DNA of 64,000 nucleotides from Drosophila pseudoobscura. Its lineage: Eukaryota; Arthropoda; Insecta; Diptera; Drosophilidae. The stretch spans positions 1,178,001 through 1,242,000 of the forward strand of contig NC_046682.1 of assembly GCF_009870125.1 (NCBI RefSeq). The letters are read 5' to 3'. The notes below the pieces were generated by a model. The model was not told where the DNA came from. It saw nothing but the letters and a program-made list of their open reading frames with translations, and searched no databases. Below, piece after piece: positions 24,123 to 37,600 of the stretch (position 1 is the stretch's first letter; each line of letters starts with the position of its first letter). A program made the translations under genes and the position numbers.

Positions 24123-26280
24123 TGATTTTAGATCCGTAGTAGTCAGTTCGGCCGTTTCGCCCACTGTGCAACGTTCCGATAACCAAATCGGGCTGCGTCA
24201 GCTGTTGGCAATTGCAGCATTTCAGCATCAAGATCACTTCAAGAAAAACTCAATTGATATAGTTCTGTGTAACTAAGAATACGCTCAGAGAAAAATTATT
24301 CTGCATTTTCATTTTGAATTGGCGGGCTGGTCCGCAAGGAATGACGATAAATGATACGGTGATTACGCTAAAAGTGTAACCAGCTCTTCTTCTTTTAATT
24401 TAAATGTAAAATGTACATAATATAATTGATAACTGACAAAAGCTCGCCGCCACATGTAAATTATGGGTTTGTCACTCAACAAAAGCTGAAATGTGTGAAA
24501 AACTAAGGTTCAGCTTCTGCCCAATAGAGTATGCTGTAAAATCCTTTACAGTAAGGATTCGGAATGTAATAGCAAATCTAACGATTTTTCTTGAATATTT
24601 TGAATTTGAATACTTATGAGACTCTAATAAAAGGAAATCCTGTTAATTATATGTATCTATTATATAAAAAAATGTTTTGCGTCATCGTTGGGCATTATTC
24701 AGCAACTCTGCCTTAATAAATATTGATATTATATTTATGTATAAAAATGTTATTTAATGTAATTTTGAATATATGTATAATAATAATATTTTGCTAGCAT
24801 CTGCTCTGAGAATATTTAACTCATTATGAGGTCATCGCACATTCAATTTTGGGCTGATTTTTTGTTGCATAAATGAGATGTAGCAAACGTTCGGAAGTTC
24901 CTTGAAAGACAGACAACGTCAGCCTTTACTAAATTCGTCTTGAGCAAGACGCTCTCTCGTTCTACACGTGCAGCTGAGATTTTGAGTCTGCTTGTTTGTA
25001 TTAGTTTACTTTTTACGATAGAATTGCCCACAATACAAAAAAAGTAATATTTTATATATCCCTAATATGCTAATTTTGCTAAACATAATTTTAATTAATT
25101 AATGTTGCTTCTGTAGGGTATTCGTGCGTCGTGTCAATCGCAATTGTCTCGTTTGTCCAAGGGAACATTGACCAAACGGTACCAGACTACTCATTGAATA
25201 ATTGGAAGGGGTTTAGTTAAGGGAAATATGGAGCCTCTGATTGGGATAGAACTACAAACAGCTACAAGTAAAGACGCGCAGATAATGGGCAAAATTACAA
25301 AGTTATAACTGCGAAGACGAACCTAAAGCACTAATTTATTGTAACTGATATCATGGACGACATCATAATATAAGTTTATTTTATCACCCGTTACGGTTTT
25401 ATACTGGACTTGAAGGATAGAGTCTTCAGTCCCTTATATTTGAAAACGGTACAGGAAAACATCGACGCTGTAGTTCAGACCAAAACTATACCCAAGTCCC
25501 GGGCTGTTTAGCTGCCTCAGGATTTCAGGAAGAAAGATGCCCGCCTAGTCTAAAAGGCAGAAGAATCGTCTGCCACGCACACGCTCAGTGGAACGAACAA
25601 CGCACAGTGGAACATTCGGCCGTTTAAGCTTGCTAATTTAATGACTTCTGCACGAGTTAAGATTTCGTCATGTTCTTCAAATAAAAGAAAAATCCTTTAA
25701 AATTAAGCCTACCCAAGAACACGATTTTACGATGTCTAAATGCTTCACAATATTGTGTCAATGTTGAACTTGAATCCGGTGCATTTTTTTTATTTTTTTG
25801 GATCAATAAAGAACGTTTAATAGTCAATTTCTCTATACAAATATCTCTATACATATCTGTATACCTTATTTTTAATCTAATTTTTAAAAAAAGTCCAAAC
25901 AAACATGTCAATTACAAAACTTTGCCTAATTATATATTTTTGTAAAATAATCATGCAAATTGGAAAAAAAAATGTAATAAATTTAATGTTTCTGAAAAAA
26001 AAATGATTTGCCGATTTATTTTGGTATTGTATCTCACATGTTTAATATGTGAAATACATGGATGTATTAGTATATGGAACTCGTTTTTTGACCATCTCGA
26101 CTTTGCAGGAGCTTTTTCTCTTGAAGGAAATTCCCTCTTTATATATATACTCTGTAAGAGAGTGTGTATACAGAACTGGAAATAAAATGTCCATAAGGGC
26201 AATTTTCCGTTGCACCCCTTAAATTTCCAGTAAGGGGAAAGAGAGAAATTCCTTTTTCACGAACCAATGAACCACGAGCC
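24123..26280. other. No gene recognised
   Basis: AT-rich. The segment 25,100-25,650 is less AT-rich and has coding-like texture broken by stops in every frame, but I cannot assign it to any family. Confidence 0.4.
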
Positions 26281-26700
26281 AATCTCTAAGCTAGGACGCG
26301 TGCTGGCGGCGACTACCCCGTTCTATGGGATAAGATGCATCTCTGGAGCAACCTGGCCGACAAAAAAAAGCAAGTGGACAGGATCATCGAGCAGTTACAC
26401 AACATGAAATTCGATGAGCTCACATGGGACATATGTAGCTCGGTATCCGTCTGTGAACCAGCTGGAGTTGGACACAATCGCGCGAAGGGTGCTCAACGAA
26501 TTGGACAATATCCAAAAATTAATTTGAATCAGACGAAGCCGCCATTTTCAGAAAGGCCTACGTAATTCTTCAGTATGTCTTACGTGACCCACCCCGCAGA
26601 GTTTGAGGCGGATCCTATTATGTTTGAGGCTCCCGAGGTGGGAGTTACGGATCTCCTAACGCCGAAGCCCAATAAGGAATTTTGTTCAAGTTGGAGAGGG
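26281..26700 (+). pseudogene. Degenerate copy of an unidentified protein-coding gene
   Basis: The plus strand holds consecutive coding-like pieces in different frames: GGDYPVLWDKMHLWSNLADK with KKKQVDRIIEQLH, then LELDTIARRVLNELDNIQKL, then AAIFRKAYVILQYVLRDPPR, then EADPIMFEAPEVGVTDLLTP. Each reads as plausible globular or helical protein, joined by frameshifts and a stop. The composition is GC-richer than the flanks and no introns are seen, as for a processed pseudogene. I do not recognise the parent protein. Confidence 0.45.
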
Positions 26701-26919
26701 TTTTGAAGAGTTGGCCAGCGGGCAGGTGGTAAGAGGAACGATGGCTTGAGAGAGGTGGGTGTGTGTGTTTGATTTTACTTGTTTTTTCAATTTAATATTT
26801 TTTTAATTTGCTTATTTTTGTATGCTACAGCTAAAATATGAACAACAGCCTTGCATCTCTGGCTATAAATTGTTCCCAAGTAAGTGAACCGTGGCTAATT
26901 TTAAAACAAACTCGATTCA

Positions 26920-27085
26920 GTGTGATATCACAGGAGTATGGATATTATATATTTATATTATTATATTATATTATTATTTTATAGTCTCTGAGAAGTAGCC
27001 GTCAAACAAGATGGGAAGACTGACAAGGCTATATCGACTCGGCTATCGATGCTGATCAAGGATATATATGGGGCCGGAAAGGCTT
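26920..27085 (+). mobile_element. DINE-1-like fragment
   Basis: Diverged fragment with GTGATATCACAGGAGT, CGACTCGGCTATCGATGCTG and a degraded GGGGCCGGAAAGG core. An AT microsatellite interrupts it near 26,945-26,980. Confidence 0.5.
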
Positions 27086-27959
27086 TAATGAAATGCCGAA
27101 TGAAAAAATGTCTCGTCAGCATTAATTGATTCATGATTTTCATTTATTTGGAGAAAAAAAAATCTGTAACTATAATGAAAAAATTTTAATTTAACTACAA
27201 ATAAAATAGAAATCAATCTGTCCGTATGACCCCATGGGACATACATATATATATAAGCGTTCTGCACCAAGTCTAAAGTTTTTTTACGCTTTAAGTTTGT
27301 TGCTCCAATTGTGAAAAATGGGTATGGTATTACTTTTCATGTAGGGGCGACCTCTTATTCTGACACAGAACTTGTTTATCTATCTAATTGATACCTTATA
27401 TAGATTTATAAGTCTAAAATTAATTTTATTTTCTGCGATACTCCAACAACAATATTATCAACAATGGAAAAAAGTGGCTTGTTGCCCTGGAGAACCACAA
27501 TGGCTTATTGGTATGCTTAATTTATCCAAGAGAATAAAGGACGCTCGATCGTTAAAATGAGGCGCTCGCTTCAAAATTCTAACGATCATTATGGCATAGT
27601 GTTGGCGCATTTGGTATTTATTAGGACAATATTGTTTATTGGCATACAATATACATAAATCTAAATTGCTATACATTTTGTCCAATACGTTGGACTCTAG
27701 GACTTATTTTTATTTAAGGTTATATTTTAATTTAAATACAAATTTGTTAAATCAAACCCAAAACGATTAGCTGCGAATATTTAACTCATTTTAATATGAT
27801 TTCTTTTCGATTTTTCTTCAATCCGTGTGTAATCAGGACCTACAGTTTGTGGGTATAGGTAAAATTATAAACGAACTTGGTCTGTTTACACAAGTTATTA
27901 TATGAGAAACTTGTCCTTATATCTTGCGTTTTTATAGTTATTTTTTTTTTATTTATCAA
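27086..27959. other. No gene recognised
   Basis: AT-rich sequence without recognisable coding content or transposon core. Confidence 0.4.
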
Positions 27960-28545
27960 AAAACAAGATAGCGTTCAACAAGAACATACTGCAACTTTTA
28001 CTTCGGTAAAATACTAGGCTTAGGCTTTCAAAAAAGAGCCATAAAGAACGGTAGTGTCAGTTTTATGGTATGGGTGCGAGTGCTGACTACAAGTTATACT
28101 ATACAATTCTGGGATGCTTACGAAAAGCAAAAAGCGGAAGGTATTCTGCAATTTCAACAGGAGTCAGTATTCAGGTGATGGTAAAATTTTACGTGGGGAA
28201 ATTGCGTATTTAAATGCAGCCCTCGGCCCTTTCATTGCTATTGTTTTGCAAGTGCCAAGCCAAGTTTATTGAATAAATTTTTCTCTTCGCGTAAAAGTAC
28301 TTAAAAGTTGAAGAATTACGGGGGTGAGGACGACGGAGCAGCTAAACCAAAATGCGACACAGTCCGAATAAACCCGTTAGCAGAAAGGGGTTCACAATAA
28401 GCGTGGGGGATGGATATGGATGGGCCTCACAAAATTTAAATCCTGTTGAATGGGACAGCATGGAAGAATCGAAATATGAAATATTTGAAAGATTGATTCG
28501 TCAACACATATTTTTTGCAGAGAATGCAATTTTTGCGCCATTGTG
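27960..28545 (+). mobile_element. Tc1-like transposon remnant
   Basis: Two degraded transposase blocks are in plus orientation. One, near 28,050, encodes a broken SV-MVWG-like stretch. The other, near 28,415-28,465, reads GWASQNLNPVEWDSMEE, close to the WPAQSPDLNPIE-W-E block around the third catalytic acidic residue of Tc1/mariner transposases. The frame is broken and no terminal repeats were identified. Confidence 0.4.
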
Positions 28546-31500
28546 AATTAATTTTATAAACATATTTTTCATGTTTACATAGATCTATCTATTACATAGA
28601 TATGGAAGTTATTTATGTATATGAAATGGTCGGAAGTATGGCGAAAGAAACGATTAGTCCTAAGACACCCAAACTTAACAAGCGTTCTTCAATATCATTC
28701 TACAATTAAACATTATTATGTATTTTATTGTGTTATTTTTATTATTCTCTAGCCAAATTTATAAAATTTGTTTGAAGACGGGCAAACTCGAATTGAATTG
28801 TAAAACCGGCTGTGTTGGGCTGTCTATCGCACAGGTTGTCCGTATTTACAAGTATTCCGTTGGCGTTTTATAAGCAAGGGGAAAAAAAATTTAAATAAAT
28901 AAGATGAAAACCAACCACCAAACGCAAGGCCAGATAGCAAGTACGATTTGAGAACCGAAAGGAGGAAAATTGAGCGACTTGGACTGCCCGGACACCCTCG
29001 CCAACCCACTACTGCCCACCCTATCTTCGCCGTCAATCTGAAACCTTCGCATCACAAAAACCCCCTCCCCACAAAATGGGCAGTCAAGGAAAGTCGGTTT
29101 CCATCGCCATACAGTCCTACGCCAGTTCTTGTAGACGTTCCTGCTGCGAGGGGGGCTGGGAGCTGGATGATGACCGTGCTGCTTCTAGGGTAAGTGCGAG
29201 CCGTGCCGTGCCGTCATCGTCATCATCAATATTTGAATTTAAAATTTCTTATTTTGCAAAACACGCGCCATATTTATTTCTTTTCTTTTGATTTTTCTCG
29301 CCTCCCCTTCTATCGTCTTTTCTGCCTCCCATTTTCTGTCGGTCCGGTCAGGCATCCAATCTCAACATACAACCACCCGGTCGGGCAGTGGCACTCTCAC
29401 CACCCTTCTTCCCTTGATCCACAATGCCGTTTTGTTTTATTACGCAAGCATTTTCCTCCATTAATAGCCGCGAGGCATTAAATTTTTAAATCAGCAACTT
29501 GTGCGAGAAATGGCGTGGATGGAAAGAAATGGCAGCGGGAGTGGGAGTAGGATGGAAAACGATGGTGCAAGATGGTGATGAGGGATGGTAATGGCGTGGG
29601 TACAAACGGGATGGCGCTACAGAACGAAAGAAGTCATCGCTAATGATGTCCTGGGTACAGTCGCGCATAATTGTATACACCCGACAAAGAATGGTTGCGC
29701 ATTTGTATCTGGACAAGTACAAGTACATATTTATGTACACTCCACGAAAAATGCACAAATTATTAGGTAATCGAGATACTGTTCGTTAGTGCTTAGTCAT
29801 ATTATACTAGTGCGTATGCGGAATATTGAAAAGGTCTGCATTAAGTGTCAGTGTGAAACGTCTGGAGCGCTCACAGGTTACAATACACACAAATAGGTAC
29901 ATTACTTTCATTGGGGATGGTAAATATCATCTAAGCGCTTCTTAGGATCGCCAAGATTCATATGCAAATGATCAGTTTTATATCTCGAATTCCAAGTAGA
30001 CCGCACCAACCCTTGAATTTCTCCGCGTGGTGCTGTGGTAAGGAACCTATCCTGCAGCTGCGCTCACGGGACCAGAGTCATGGACCGTTACCGGACACTG
30101 GACGATCTGACCAAAGGGTAGAGGAACATCTGGAAAACTGGTTTTCTCACGCTTACCCTATCCATAGCGATCTCAGGACAAGCAGGACCCTGACAGCACG
30201 GAAATCTCACCGCGCAAGTATTCAAATTTTATTTGTTAGTGTTCGCTGGACGGCACCGTCACGTCACGTCAGCTTCATATCGTCCACAACCCGGCTAATA
30301 CAGCCCAACGGACACTAGAGAACCCATAAGAGGGCTAGGGTTAGGTCAGTTGCTTCAAATTTGCATAAATGCCCGACCTTCAGCAATCTGAATTAGAACC
30401 GGTAAACTGGTCAGACCGGTTGCGTGTATCCTCTCAACCAACTCAGCATATGCATGCCCATCGAACCCATCAGTGCCCAAGGGCCTTAGCCTTAGCCCGT
30501 GCATGGTGTGGCCCAAAAACCCTTTAGCACAGTCCTTGTCGTTGCTGTTGCTGCTCCCCTCTTTCACCCCCAGTTGCTAGGCGCGCAACCTCAACACACA
30601 TTCTCTCTCACATATGGCCACTCTCGGCTGGTTTTAGCACACATATTCTGTCCATGCCAGGAAAGCTCGCTTAGGCTCATTTAGAGTTTGACGCTGAGCC
30701 ATAGCAGTTGATTGTTATTGCAAAAATTGATTACGGATGCACGATACACACCTATGTACATACATCTACATATGTATATTTGTTCAGCATGGAGAGCCGG
30801 CGGCATTGCGGTATTGTGGCATTTGCAAGTCTGCTAAATGACCGGAAAATCTTTTCTTACCGAGTTGTTAAAAACTTTTAATTGTTTACGATAATGTGGA
30901 TAGCAATGAACTTTGAATAACATAAACATAGAATCTTAACCAGTGGAATGGCATGGCAGTATAGTGTTAAGTTAGTTAAGTGAGTAATTTTCCTGTTAAT
31001 GATTTAATGATCCATTGAAATTCTGTCTCGGGCACAATCGAATAGATTCGCTAGCAACAACATGGATAATATTTTTCAATGATTTTATCCAAAGTGACCG
31101 CAATTATTATATTCTGAATTTATTGTGTTGATATGCATAGATGCAATGGTAAGCGTCCAGACATACGGCAGTCTGAAATCCAGGTTGTTAACATTTAGTT
31201 TATTCTAAATTTTTTATTTATTCACACCTAAGTTAGCTTAGAGAAATGTAGTAATCAACTGTGGTAATCCTTTACGTGCAAGTCCAAGTCGATGAAATTT
31301 TCTAAGAGAATTATTTTATGGAAATGTACAAAAACCAGTAGATAGCCAGAACAAGGAAAACTTTTCTTCCTAACTGGCCAAACGAAAAAGTCTCAGGGCT
31401 TTTTCATATTTTCATTTTTTCTCTACACCATTTTGTACTCGAGAGAGGAGAGTTGTCCCATTTGTCGATTGTCTACTTTTCTTTATTTCTTTTTTTTTAC

Positions 31501-31641
31501 GTTGCCAAACTTACGCAAGCTGAGGGTGGATTTTATTGTATCGGCCGAGAGCTTGGCCAACCATTTTGTTTTCTTTCACTTGCAGAACCCACCCCACCCT
31601 CACCAATACAATCAGATGAGGTAACTAGAGGAATTCCGATT
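28546..31641. other. Low-repeat, less AT-rich gene-free region
   Basis: Little transposon sequence is visible and GC content is higher near 28.95-29.2, 29.5-29.65 and 30.0-30.7 kb. A 29,076-29,188 open stretch starts MGSQGKSVSIAI and is followed by a GGTAAGTG splice-donor-like site. No downstream exon could be linked. It may be regulatory or an exon of an unrecognised gene. Confidence 0.4.
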
Positions 31642-31950
31642 GCGTTATACGCTACTCAAAGAGCAAAGGGCAGACTCGTACTAACATTGTGTAAATGAAA
31701 GTCCTTTCCGTCCCCATAAAGTATATATAGCCTTGATCTGATATATATCAAACTCTCATAGTAGGTCAGTTTTCATTTCCGTCGTTTCTCAAAGATAGCG
31801 TTATACGCTACTCAAAGAGCAAAGGGCAGACTCGTACTAACATTGTGTAAATGAATGTCCTTTCCGTCCCCATAAAGTATATATATCCTTGATCTGATAT
31901 ATATATATCTCATAGTAGGTCAGTTTTTATTTCCGTCGTTTCTCAAAGAC
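31642..31950. repeat. 156-bp tandem duplication
   Basis: The unit beginning GCGTTATACGCTACTCAAAG is present at 31,642-31,797 and again at 31,798-31,950. The copies are nearly identical, with small differences in an AT dinucleotide run. Each contains CCCCATAAAGTATATATA and CCTTGATCTG, like the INE-1 core, so a DINE fragment may have been captured before duplication. Confidence 0.8.
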
Positions 31951-32439
31951 ATTACTCCTCCCTCTACCCCTATATACTGCTAGCTTTCTCATAGTGATAA
32001 TCAATACCTTCCTCCGCTTCCTGACATTAAATTCCATATCACCGCGTATTTAAATGTCGTGTCAAAAGGTCCCACTAAGCTGCTACTGGTCCATTCTCCG
32101 CTCAAACTCGTCAAAAACAGGAACAAAAACCCAAGGAAATTACGATATTCTTTTTTATACATTTACATTGCTGTGGTAAAATAAGAAGGCGTAGCAAGTG
32201 AAATGCAAAGTGAATACACTCAAGGGACCGACGATTATACGATTTTATTTTATGGTTGCCATGTTTGTAATAGGTTTGAGAATAAAACTAATTAATTTTT
32301 TAATCAAAACAAAAAATTTAATTCAATAACAAGATTTTTTCATAAAAAGGCGGGTACATACATATGTATGTACATATAATGCATATTCAAAGGCATAATA
32401 TAACAAGATGAATTTCTGTATGCGGTTTTTCCTTTTATT

Positions 32440-32790
32440 CTGAATTTAAATAATCAGTAATTTTTGATTGTTTATCAGTAGTTTTTGACATGTAGAAACA
32501 GTCGCGCACAGTATTATTTAAACGAGACATGCTGTGCCTTAAGCTCTCGTCATTAAAATTTGAATGGACAAATCTATTCCGAATTTCCGCAGCCTTAATG
32601 CCTCAATAACGCTAAGTGCTGACACATTTCCATTTTGATCTTCAACGTTATCGTCGCTGTCCTGTCCGTCATCTAATATATTTTTAACAATGTTGTCTTC
32701 GGAAGGTTCCTCACAAATCGCCACACCATTGTCAATAAGAACATATTCATCCAGTTCTTCTTTTGAAATCGGTGCTGATCACTGATAAAT
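32440..32790 (-). mobile_element. pogo/Tigger-like transposase C-terminal remnant
   Basis: The minus strand encodes an acidic tail (EELDEYVLIDNGVAICEEPS, ILDDGQDSDDN) followed by VSALSVIEALRLRKF. After a frameshift come SMSRLNNTVRDCFY and KITDYL. An acidic linker followed by an S-ALEAI-LR-F helix is typical of the C-terminus of pogo-family (Tigger/jerky-like) transposases. The DDE core and terminal repeats are not seen. Confidence 0.45.
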
Positions 32791-34670
32791 ACATACATTT
32801 CTAAATGCGTCTTTTTTTTGCATTATTGCGCTGTTGTTTTTTCGGCTTGTCGCAATAGCCGTTATATATAGTCGTTATAACCGGATTCTATAACCGCTCT
32901 CCCAAGCGATAGCATCTGAATATTATATAATACATATTACATACATACATACATACATACATATTATATAATTTTAAATATGCAATAAATGTGGGTATAG
33001 AATATTTTTTGTTTTTCTATTCTGCAATGTCAGAAATCGCTATCCGGTTCCCGCCGTATTCTGTTGATCGTCTCCCATTTCGCATCTGCATGATTAGTCC
33101 ACTCTTCCCTGCCCAGCCCACTTTTCCTGAGTCATAATCGAAAGTCGAAAATCGAAAATCATACTTGTTAAGTATGATTAAGTCAAAATCGGTCAACTTT
33201 TATGGCAGAACTTTTCATTGGACTATCATCAGATGTACCCCTAGATCTCAAAGATCTCTAATTTCCCATAATAGTCAAGTCAAGTCATAGAGTCAAACCT
33301 TCGCAAGAAAACATCTCATATTGGTATGAAAAATGCGAATGCTGCTGCTGTAAATGTTATGCCATATGCATGATATGCCATAGTTTTTAAGAGCCACTTC
33401 GAAACACTCCAACTATAAAAAATGTATCTCTCACATTGTGAGATTAATATACAATATTACATAACTCTCTATTTTTATACTCAATCCGGAAACACAACAC
33501 AACACAACACAATAAGACACATTTTAAAATAAAATTTAAGAAAACAACTTTTATAATAAAACTAAAATTTTAAGTGTATACTTAAGAAAAGTATAAAGTT
33601 ACATTATGTAGTACATGATTATACTCCGTTAAAAAATAAATAAATAAATTCTAAATTTAAGTTTTTTCATGTTCTTTAAAAAACAACGAACGCAGCCAAG
33701 AATATTGAAATATTAAATAGATATGTACATATATAAAATTGAACATTTGTTTGTTAAAGGGTGGCGAAGAGTATGTATCTTTACAAACAAACAAAGCAGA
33801 AGGATTTTCTACAGAATCGTCGACATTCTTTCGTCGTCTATAAAAACAAAAAGATATCAAGAATAATGTTGGACGGGACTATTTGAAATGTTATGCAATT
33901 TTGAATGCTACATAGGAAGATCAAGTCTATTTCAAATTGGAGCCGGACTCCGAAAATCAAAAAAAAAGGTTTTGCAAAAGCTGTTGTTAACGAGAAATCG
34001 ATCTTCAGCTCCGCAGATAGCTTTCGTTCTAGTTTATGTTTATTCCTTTAATCGTGTTTGATTTAACCCGATAAGAGGTATAAGATATTAATTTGATTTT
34101 GATGGTAATTCTCACGTTCACCCAGCATTGAAATAAACAGAATATTTGTTAGAAACATGTTTCCATTTCCATTCTACTGCAATGGCAATTTTCAAAATAA
34201 AATTTATCATGACACAGATTGTTGGACAAGTTTAGTTGCGTTAATTATCTTTTTAATGGAAGAATTTACAGTCATCTTAAAATTTGATATAATAGAGTTG
34301 AGAGTAATTTGTTTATATTAGATTTTTACATAGATTTTCTTAATTGCATTTAACACAGAGAGCAGCTTTCAAATAAAAATACAAAGACAGCTGCATTTGA
34401 ATAACTGATAGATCGATAGCCAATCATTGGCTCGCAAGTCGATTCTTACATAGTCCGTAAAATACATGCACAATATACGGATGGGATACATCTCTGTTTG
34501 GTATTCAGAATGTTTCTTTCAATTGTTGCTCCCCATCTAAAACATCTACGATAATAAGCTTAACGAAAACCTTATTTAGAGATGGATGCTTGATAATGGA
34601 GACTAGTATCTGAATCATGGCAAGGACTGCAGTTGCGTAGTAGTTGTAGGTAAACAGGCTCTGAAAACTC
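32791..34670. other. Gene-free; downstream of legless
   Basis: No coding signal. Contains a CATACATA run (32,938-32,962) and an ACACAACACAAC run (33,494-33,512). The part nearest 34,670 should hold the legless 3' UTR. The reversed signal TTTATT at about 34,046 is one possible poly(A) signal; another overlaps the stop codon. Confidence 0.4.
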
Positions 34671-37600
34671 TTATTTATTCACAAAAAATGCCGGATTGGG
34701 TGACAAGTTAGGTGGCATCGCTATCATGTTGCCTTGCTGCTGCTGCATCTGCTGTTGTTGCTGACTCCTTGTGTTGGTTGCGTAAAGCTGTTGCTGGAAG
34801 CTGTGATATTGCTGTGCATACTTTAGATCGTTTGAAGAGGGACCAACAAAATTAACGCCAGTCGCGCCATTGGATGTGCTATTACTGGCACCTGACATTA
34901 TGTTATTGTTGCTGGGCCCGATTATAGACTGGCCCTGACCCTGTGCCTGTATTTGAGCTTGTACCGGTGTAGAGCCAACACCGACACCTACACCCGTTGG
35001 ATTTTGGCACATCCCACTAGTCATCGACTTCAGGTGCAGAGGTTTTGTCTGATTGGATTGTTGTGATGATGAAAACATACCGGGACCGGGTCCAGAACTA
35101 TTACATGGTGCGTTATTAAAAATAGCAGTGGGGTCGCCTCCGCAATCAAGCTGCCCATCTGCTGTGTGTGTGAACTGAATCTGCTGTCTATTAATTAAGT
35201 TGCCGACGGGGGCTTGTAAACGGGGGCCCATTCCGTGTTGGCGCATTCCATGTGGGCGCATGCCGCGTATCATCGACTGTTGCCCAATTCCCATTCCCAT
35301 ATCATGACCTGCCAGCGTTGCATCTTCCTCCATGACGCTTAATTGATTGCAATTTTGGAAAAAGCCCATGCCGTTTCCAGGATTACCTGGATTGTTTGCC
35401 ATCTTGTTTTGCTGCTGCTGCTGCTCGGTGGAGGTGTTCATAAGCATGGGTCCTGCTCCTGGTCCAACAATCATTCCACCATCACTTCCCAGTGGAGGAC
35501 AGATTGATGGTGGAACATTACCACCTGCAGCCATTTGCGGGTTTGCGTATCTCTGCAAGAACTCCAGGCTAGGTGGCATTCGAACATTACCTACTCCATT
35601 ATTATTGTTATTGTTTGCGTTCTGTGGTCTGACTGGCATGTACTGTATGGTATTTGGTGTACTAGCCTTTACCTGTATATTTGGATTAAAGTTTGATCCA
35701 AAATTGACTGGCATTCGACCCATTAAGCGCGCACCAGGTGGTAGAATGCCATGGAAATTCGGAGCATTACCTTGTGACGGGACTGGTCCAGTGGCAGGGC
35801 CAGGCCCTAAACCCTCCCGGATAACACCATTGGGAGAATTCGGGTTAAATCCAGGAGGGGCACCTGGAATGCACATTTTCGGATTCAGCATACGTTGACC
35901 CATCGGATTCATCAAGGGATTCATGGGATGACAACTGTTTTGAGCATTCATGGCATCCATGCCAGTTGAATCTATGCCGGACATCATACTATGATCAATA
36001 TTTATATCAACCGGTCCTGGTCCTGGTCCGGCTCCGCCCATCATATTCATCCCACCAGCACCGGCAGGACTTCCCATGCTAGAAACACAGCTAGTAAGCT
36101 GCTGGGACATCTGTGCTAATGACGATATTGGATCAAAGTTCTGAGCCATTTTATTTGGTGGCGGGCGATTACCACTGTTCGGATTCAGTGGAATATTATC
36201 AGAACGCCGATTAAATTGCACCTGACCACCAGGCGCAGAATTTTGTCGCTAAAATAAAATAAAAAAAAGTATTTCAAAATTGAATGCAAAAATTAAACAA
36301 ATCGGAAATTACCTCCATGGCAATATTTGAAGAGGATACTTTGTAGGCATTCAATGCTGTATTTGTATTGCTTTGCATATGTGGATGTGGATTAAAATTC
36401 ACGCCAGGACTAGAAGCTGCAAATCGGGTTTCAATACTTGCATCTATAAGACAATTTCCTGGAGAACGTGGACGATGTGGGCTAGGTCGTCTATTTTTCA
36501 TATTATCTCCTGGAAATATATTGTTGGAAACAGCTTGTGTAAAAAAGAGTAACAAAAGTGGGAAGCAAAAGATAGATAGTCACAACTGATAATTATATGG
36601 TAGCTAAAACTAAAAACTAAACCAAATCTAACAAAAAGGGTTTCCATTCAATCTAACAATATTAAAATAAAATTTGACACGATTTTGTGCTTAAAGCGAC
36701 CAATAAAAGCGTTTCTCATTATAATGTGGAAAAAAAAGGTTTCCATTCAATCTAACATTATTTTTATAAAATTTGACACGATTTTGTGCTTAAAGCGACC
36801 AGTAAAAGCGTTTCTCATTTAGAACTTTGTAGGTTAAGTAGAATTTTCTATAAAACGCTGTGTACAACTGTACCCAACATCAAGTCTCTAATTTAATTTT
36901 TTGAATTTGGCTGTCTGGTCCAATGTGCATTGGTTCGAACCGGTGGATTCCGACAAATGATCTGCCTATTTATTAAAGAATTATTAATGGCTTGTGTTGC
37001 TGATCAAGAATATGGCCTTAAGGGGTCGCTAGTTTCAGTAAAATTTGCAATTGAATTTTGAATATAAGAAAAAATACATAAAGAAAAATACTGGTATACA
37101 GTTACATGAACCAATGCACGGAAGGAATTCGGAAAGTATTCGGCAAATAACGAATATCGTATACATTTATGGAAACCTAAACCTAAACCTTACTCTAGTC
37201 AAATATGTTTCATTACCAGAATTAGAATTTGATTGGTTAAACGAGTCCAATTCCTTCGGGGAAAGATGAGATAGTGGCGTGCTCGGATTACTGTTTAGAT
37301 GATTTAGCACTCCTGATGTGCCGCTACTTCGATTTCGATTGGGATTCGAGTTTTGATTTGATGGCGAGGCCGCGTCCGCCTGAAAGCAGTTCTTCGACCC
37401 TGAGTGCACCGCCATTGTGTTTGCTTGCGACGTGGCTACCGCCGCAGCTGCCACCGCTGCTGCTGTTGTGGTCGACACCGGCACTGACCCCGGACCCTCC
37501 ATGATGGGTGAATTGGCCGGTAAACCCATAGCAGCACCAGTAGTTCGTGGAGAAGGCAGGGATAAGTTGTTTGGACTCGATGGATTTGGAGATTGAGTGG

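Noticed and set aside
30081..30180. ATG-started MDRYRTLDDLTK stretch followed by possible intron borders
   Set aside because: The putative intron would be only about 65 bp and the downstream sequence gives no continued frame or domain. Not enough to call a gene.
34560..34670. Open frame of about 34 codons after the legless stop, a possible readthrough
   Set aside because: The stop is TAA, the tightest terminator, it overlaps an AATAAA signal, and the open stretch is short enough for chance.
35347..35898. 183-codon plus-strand open frame
   Set aside because: It lies wholly antisense to the large last exon of legless, whose low-complexity codons (Gly, Pro, Asn, Met) leave the opposite strand open. 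No domain.
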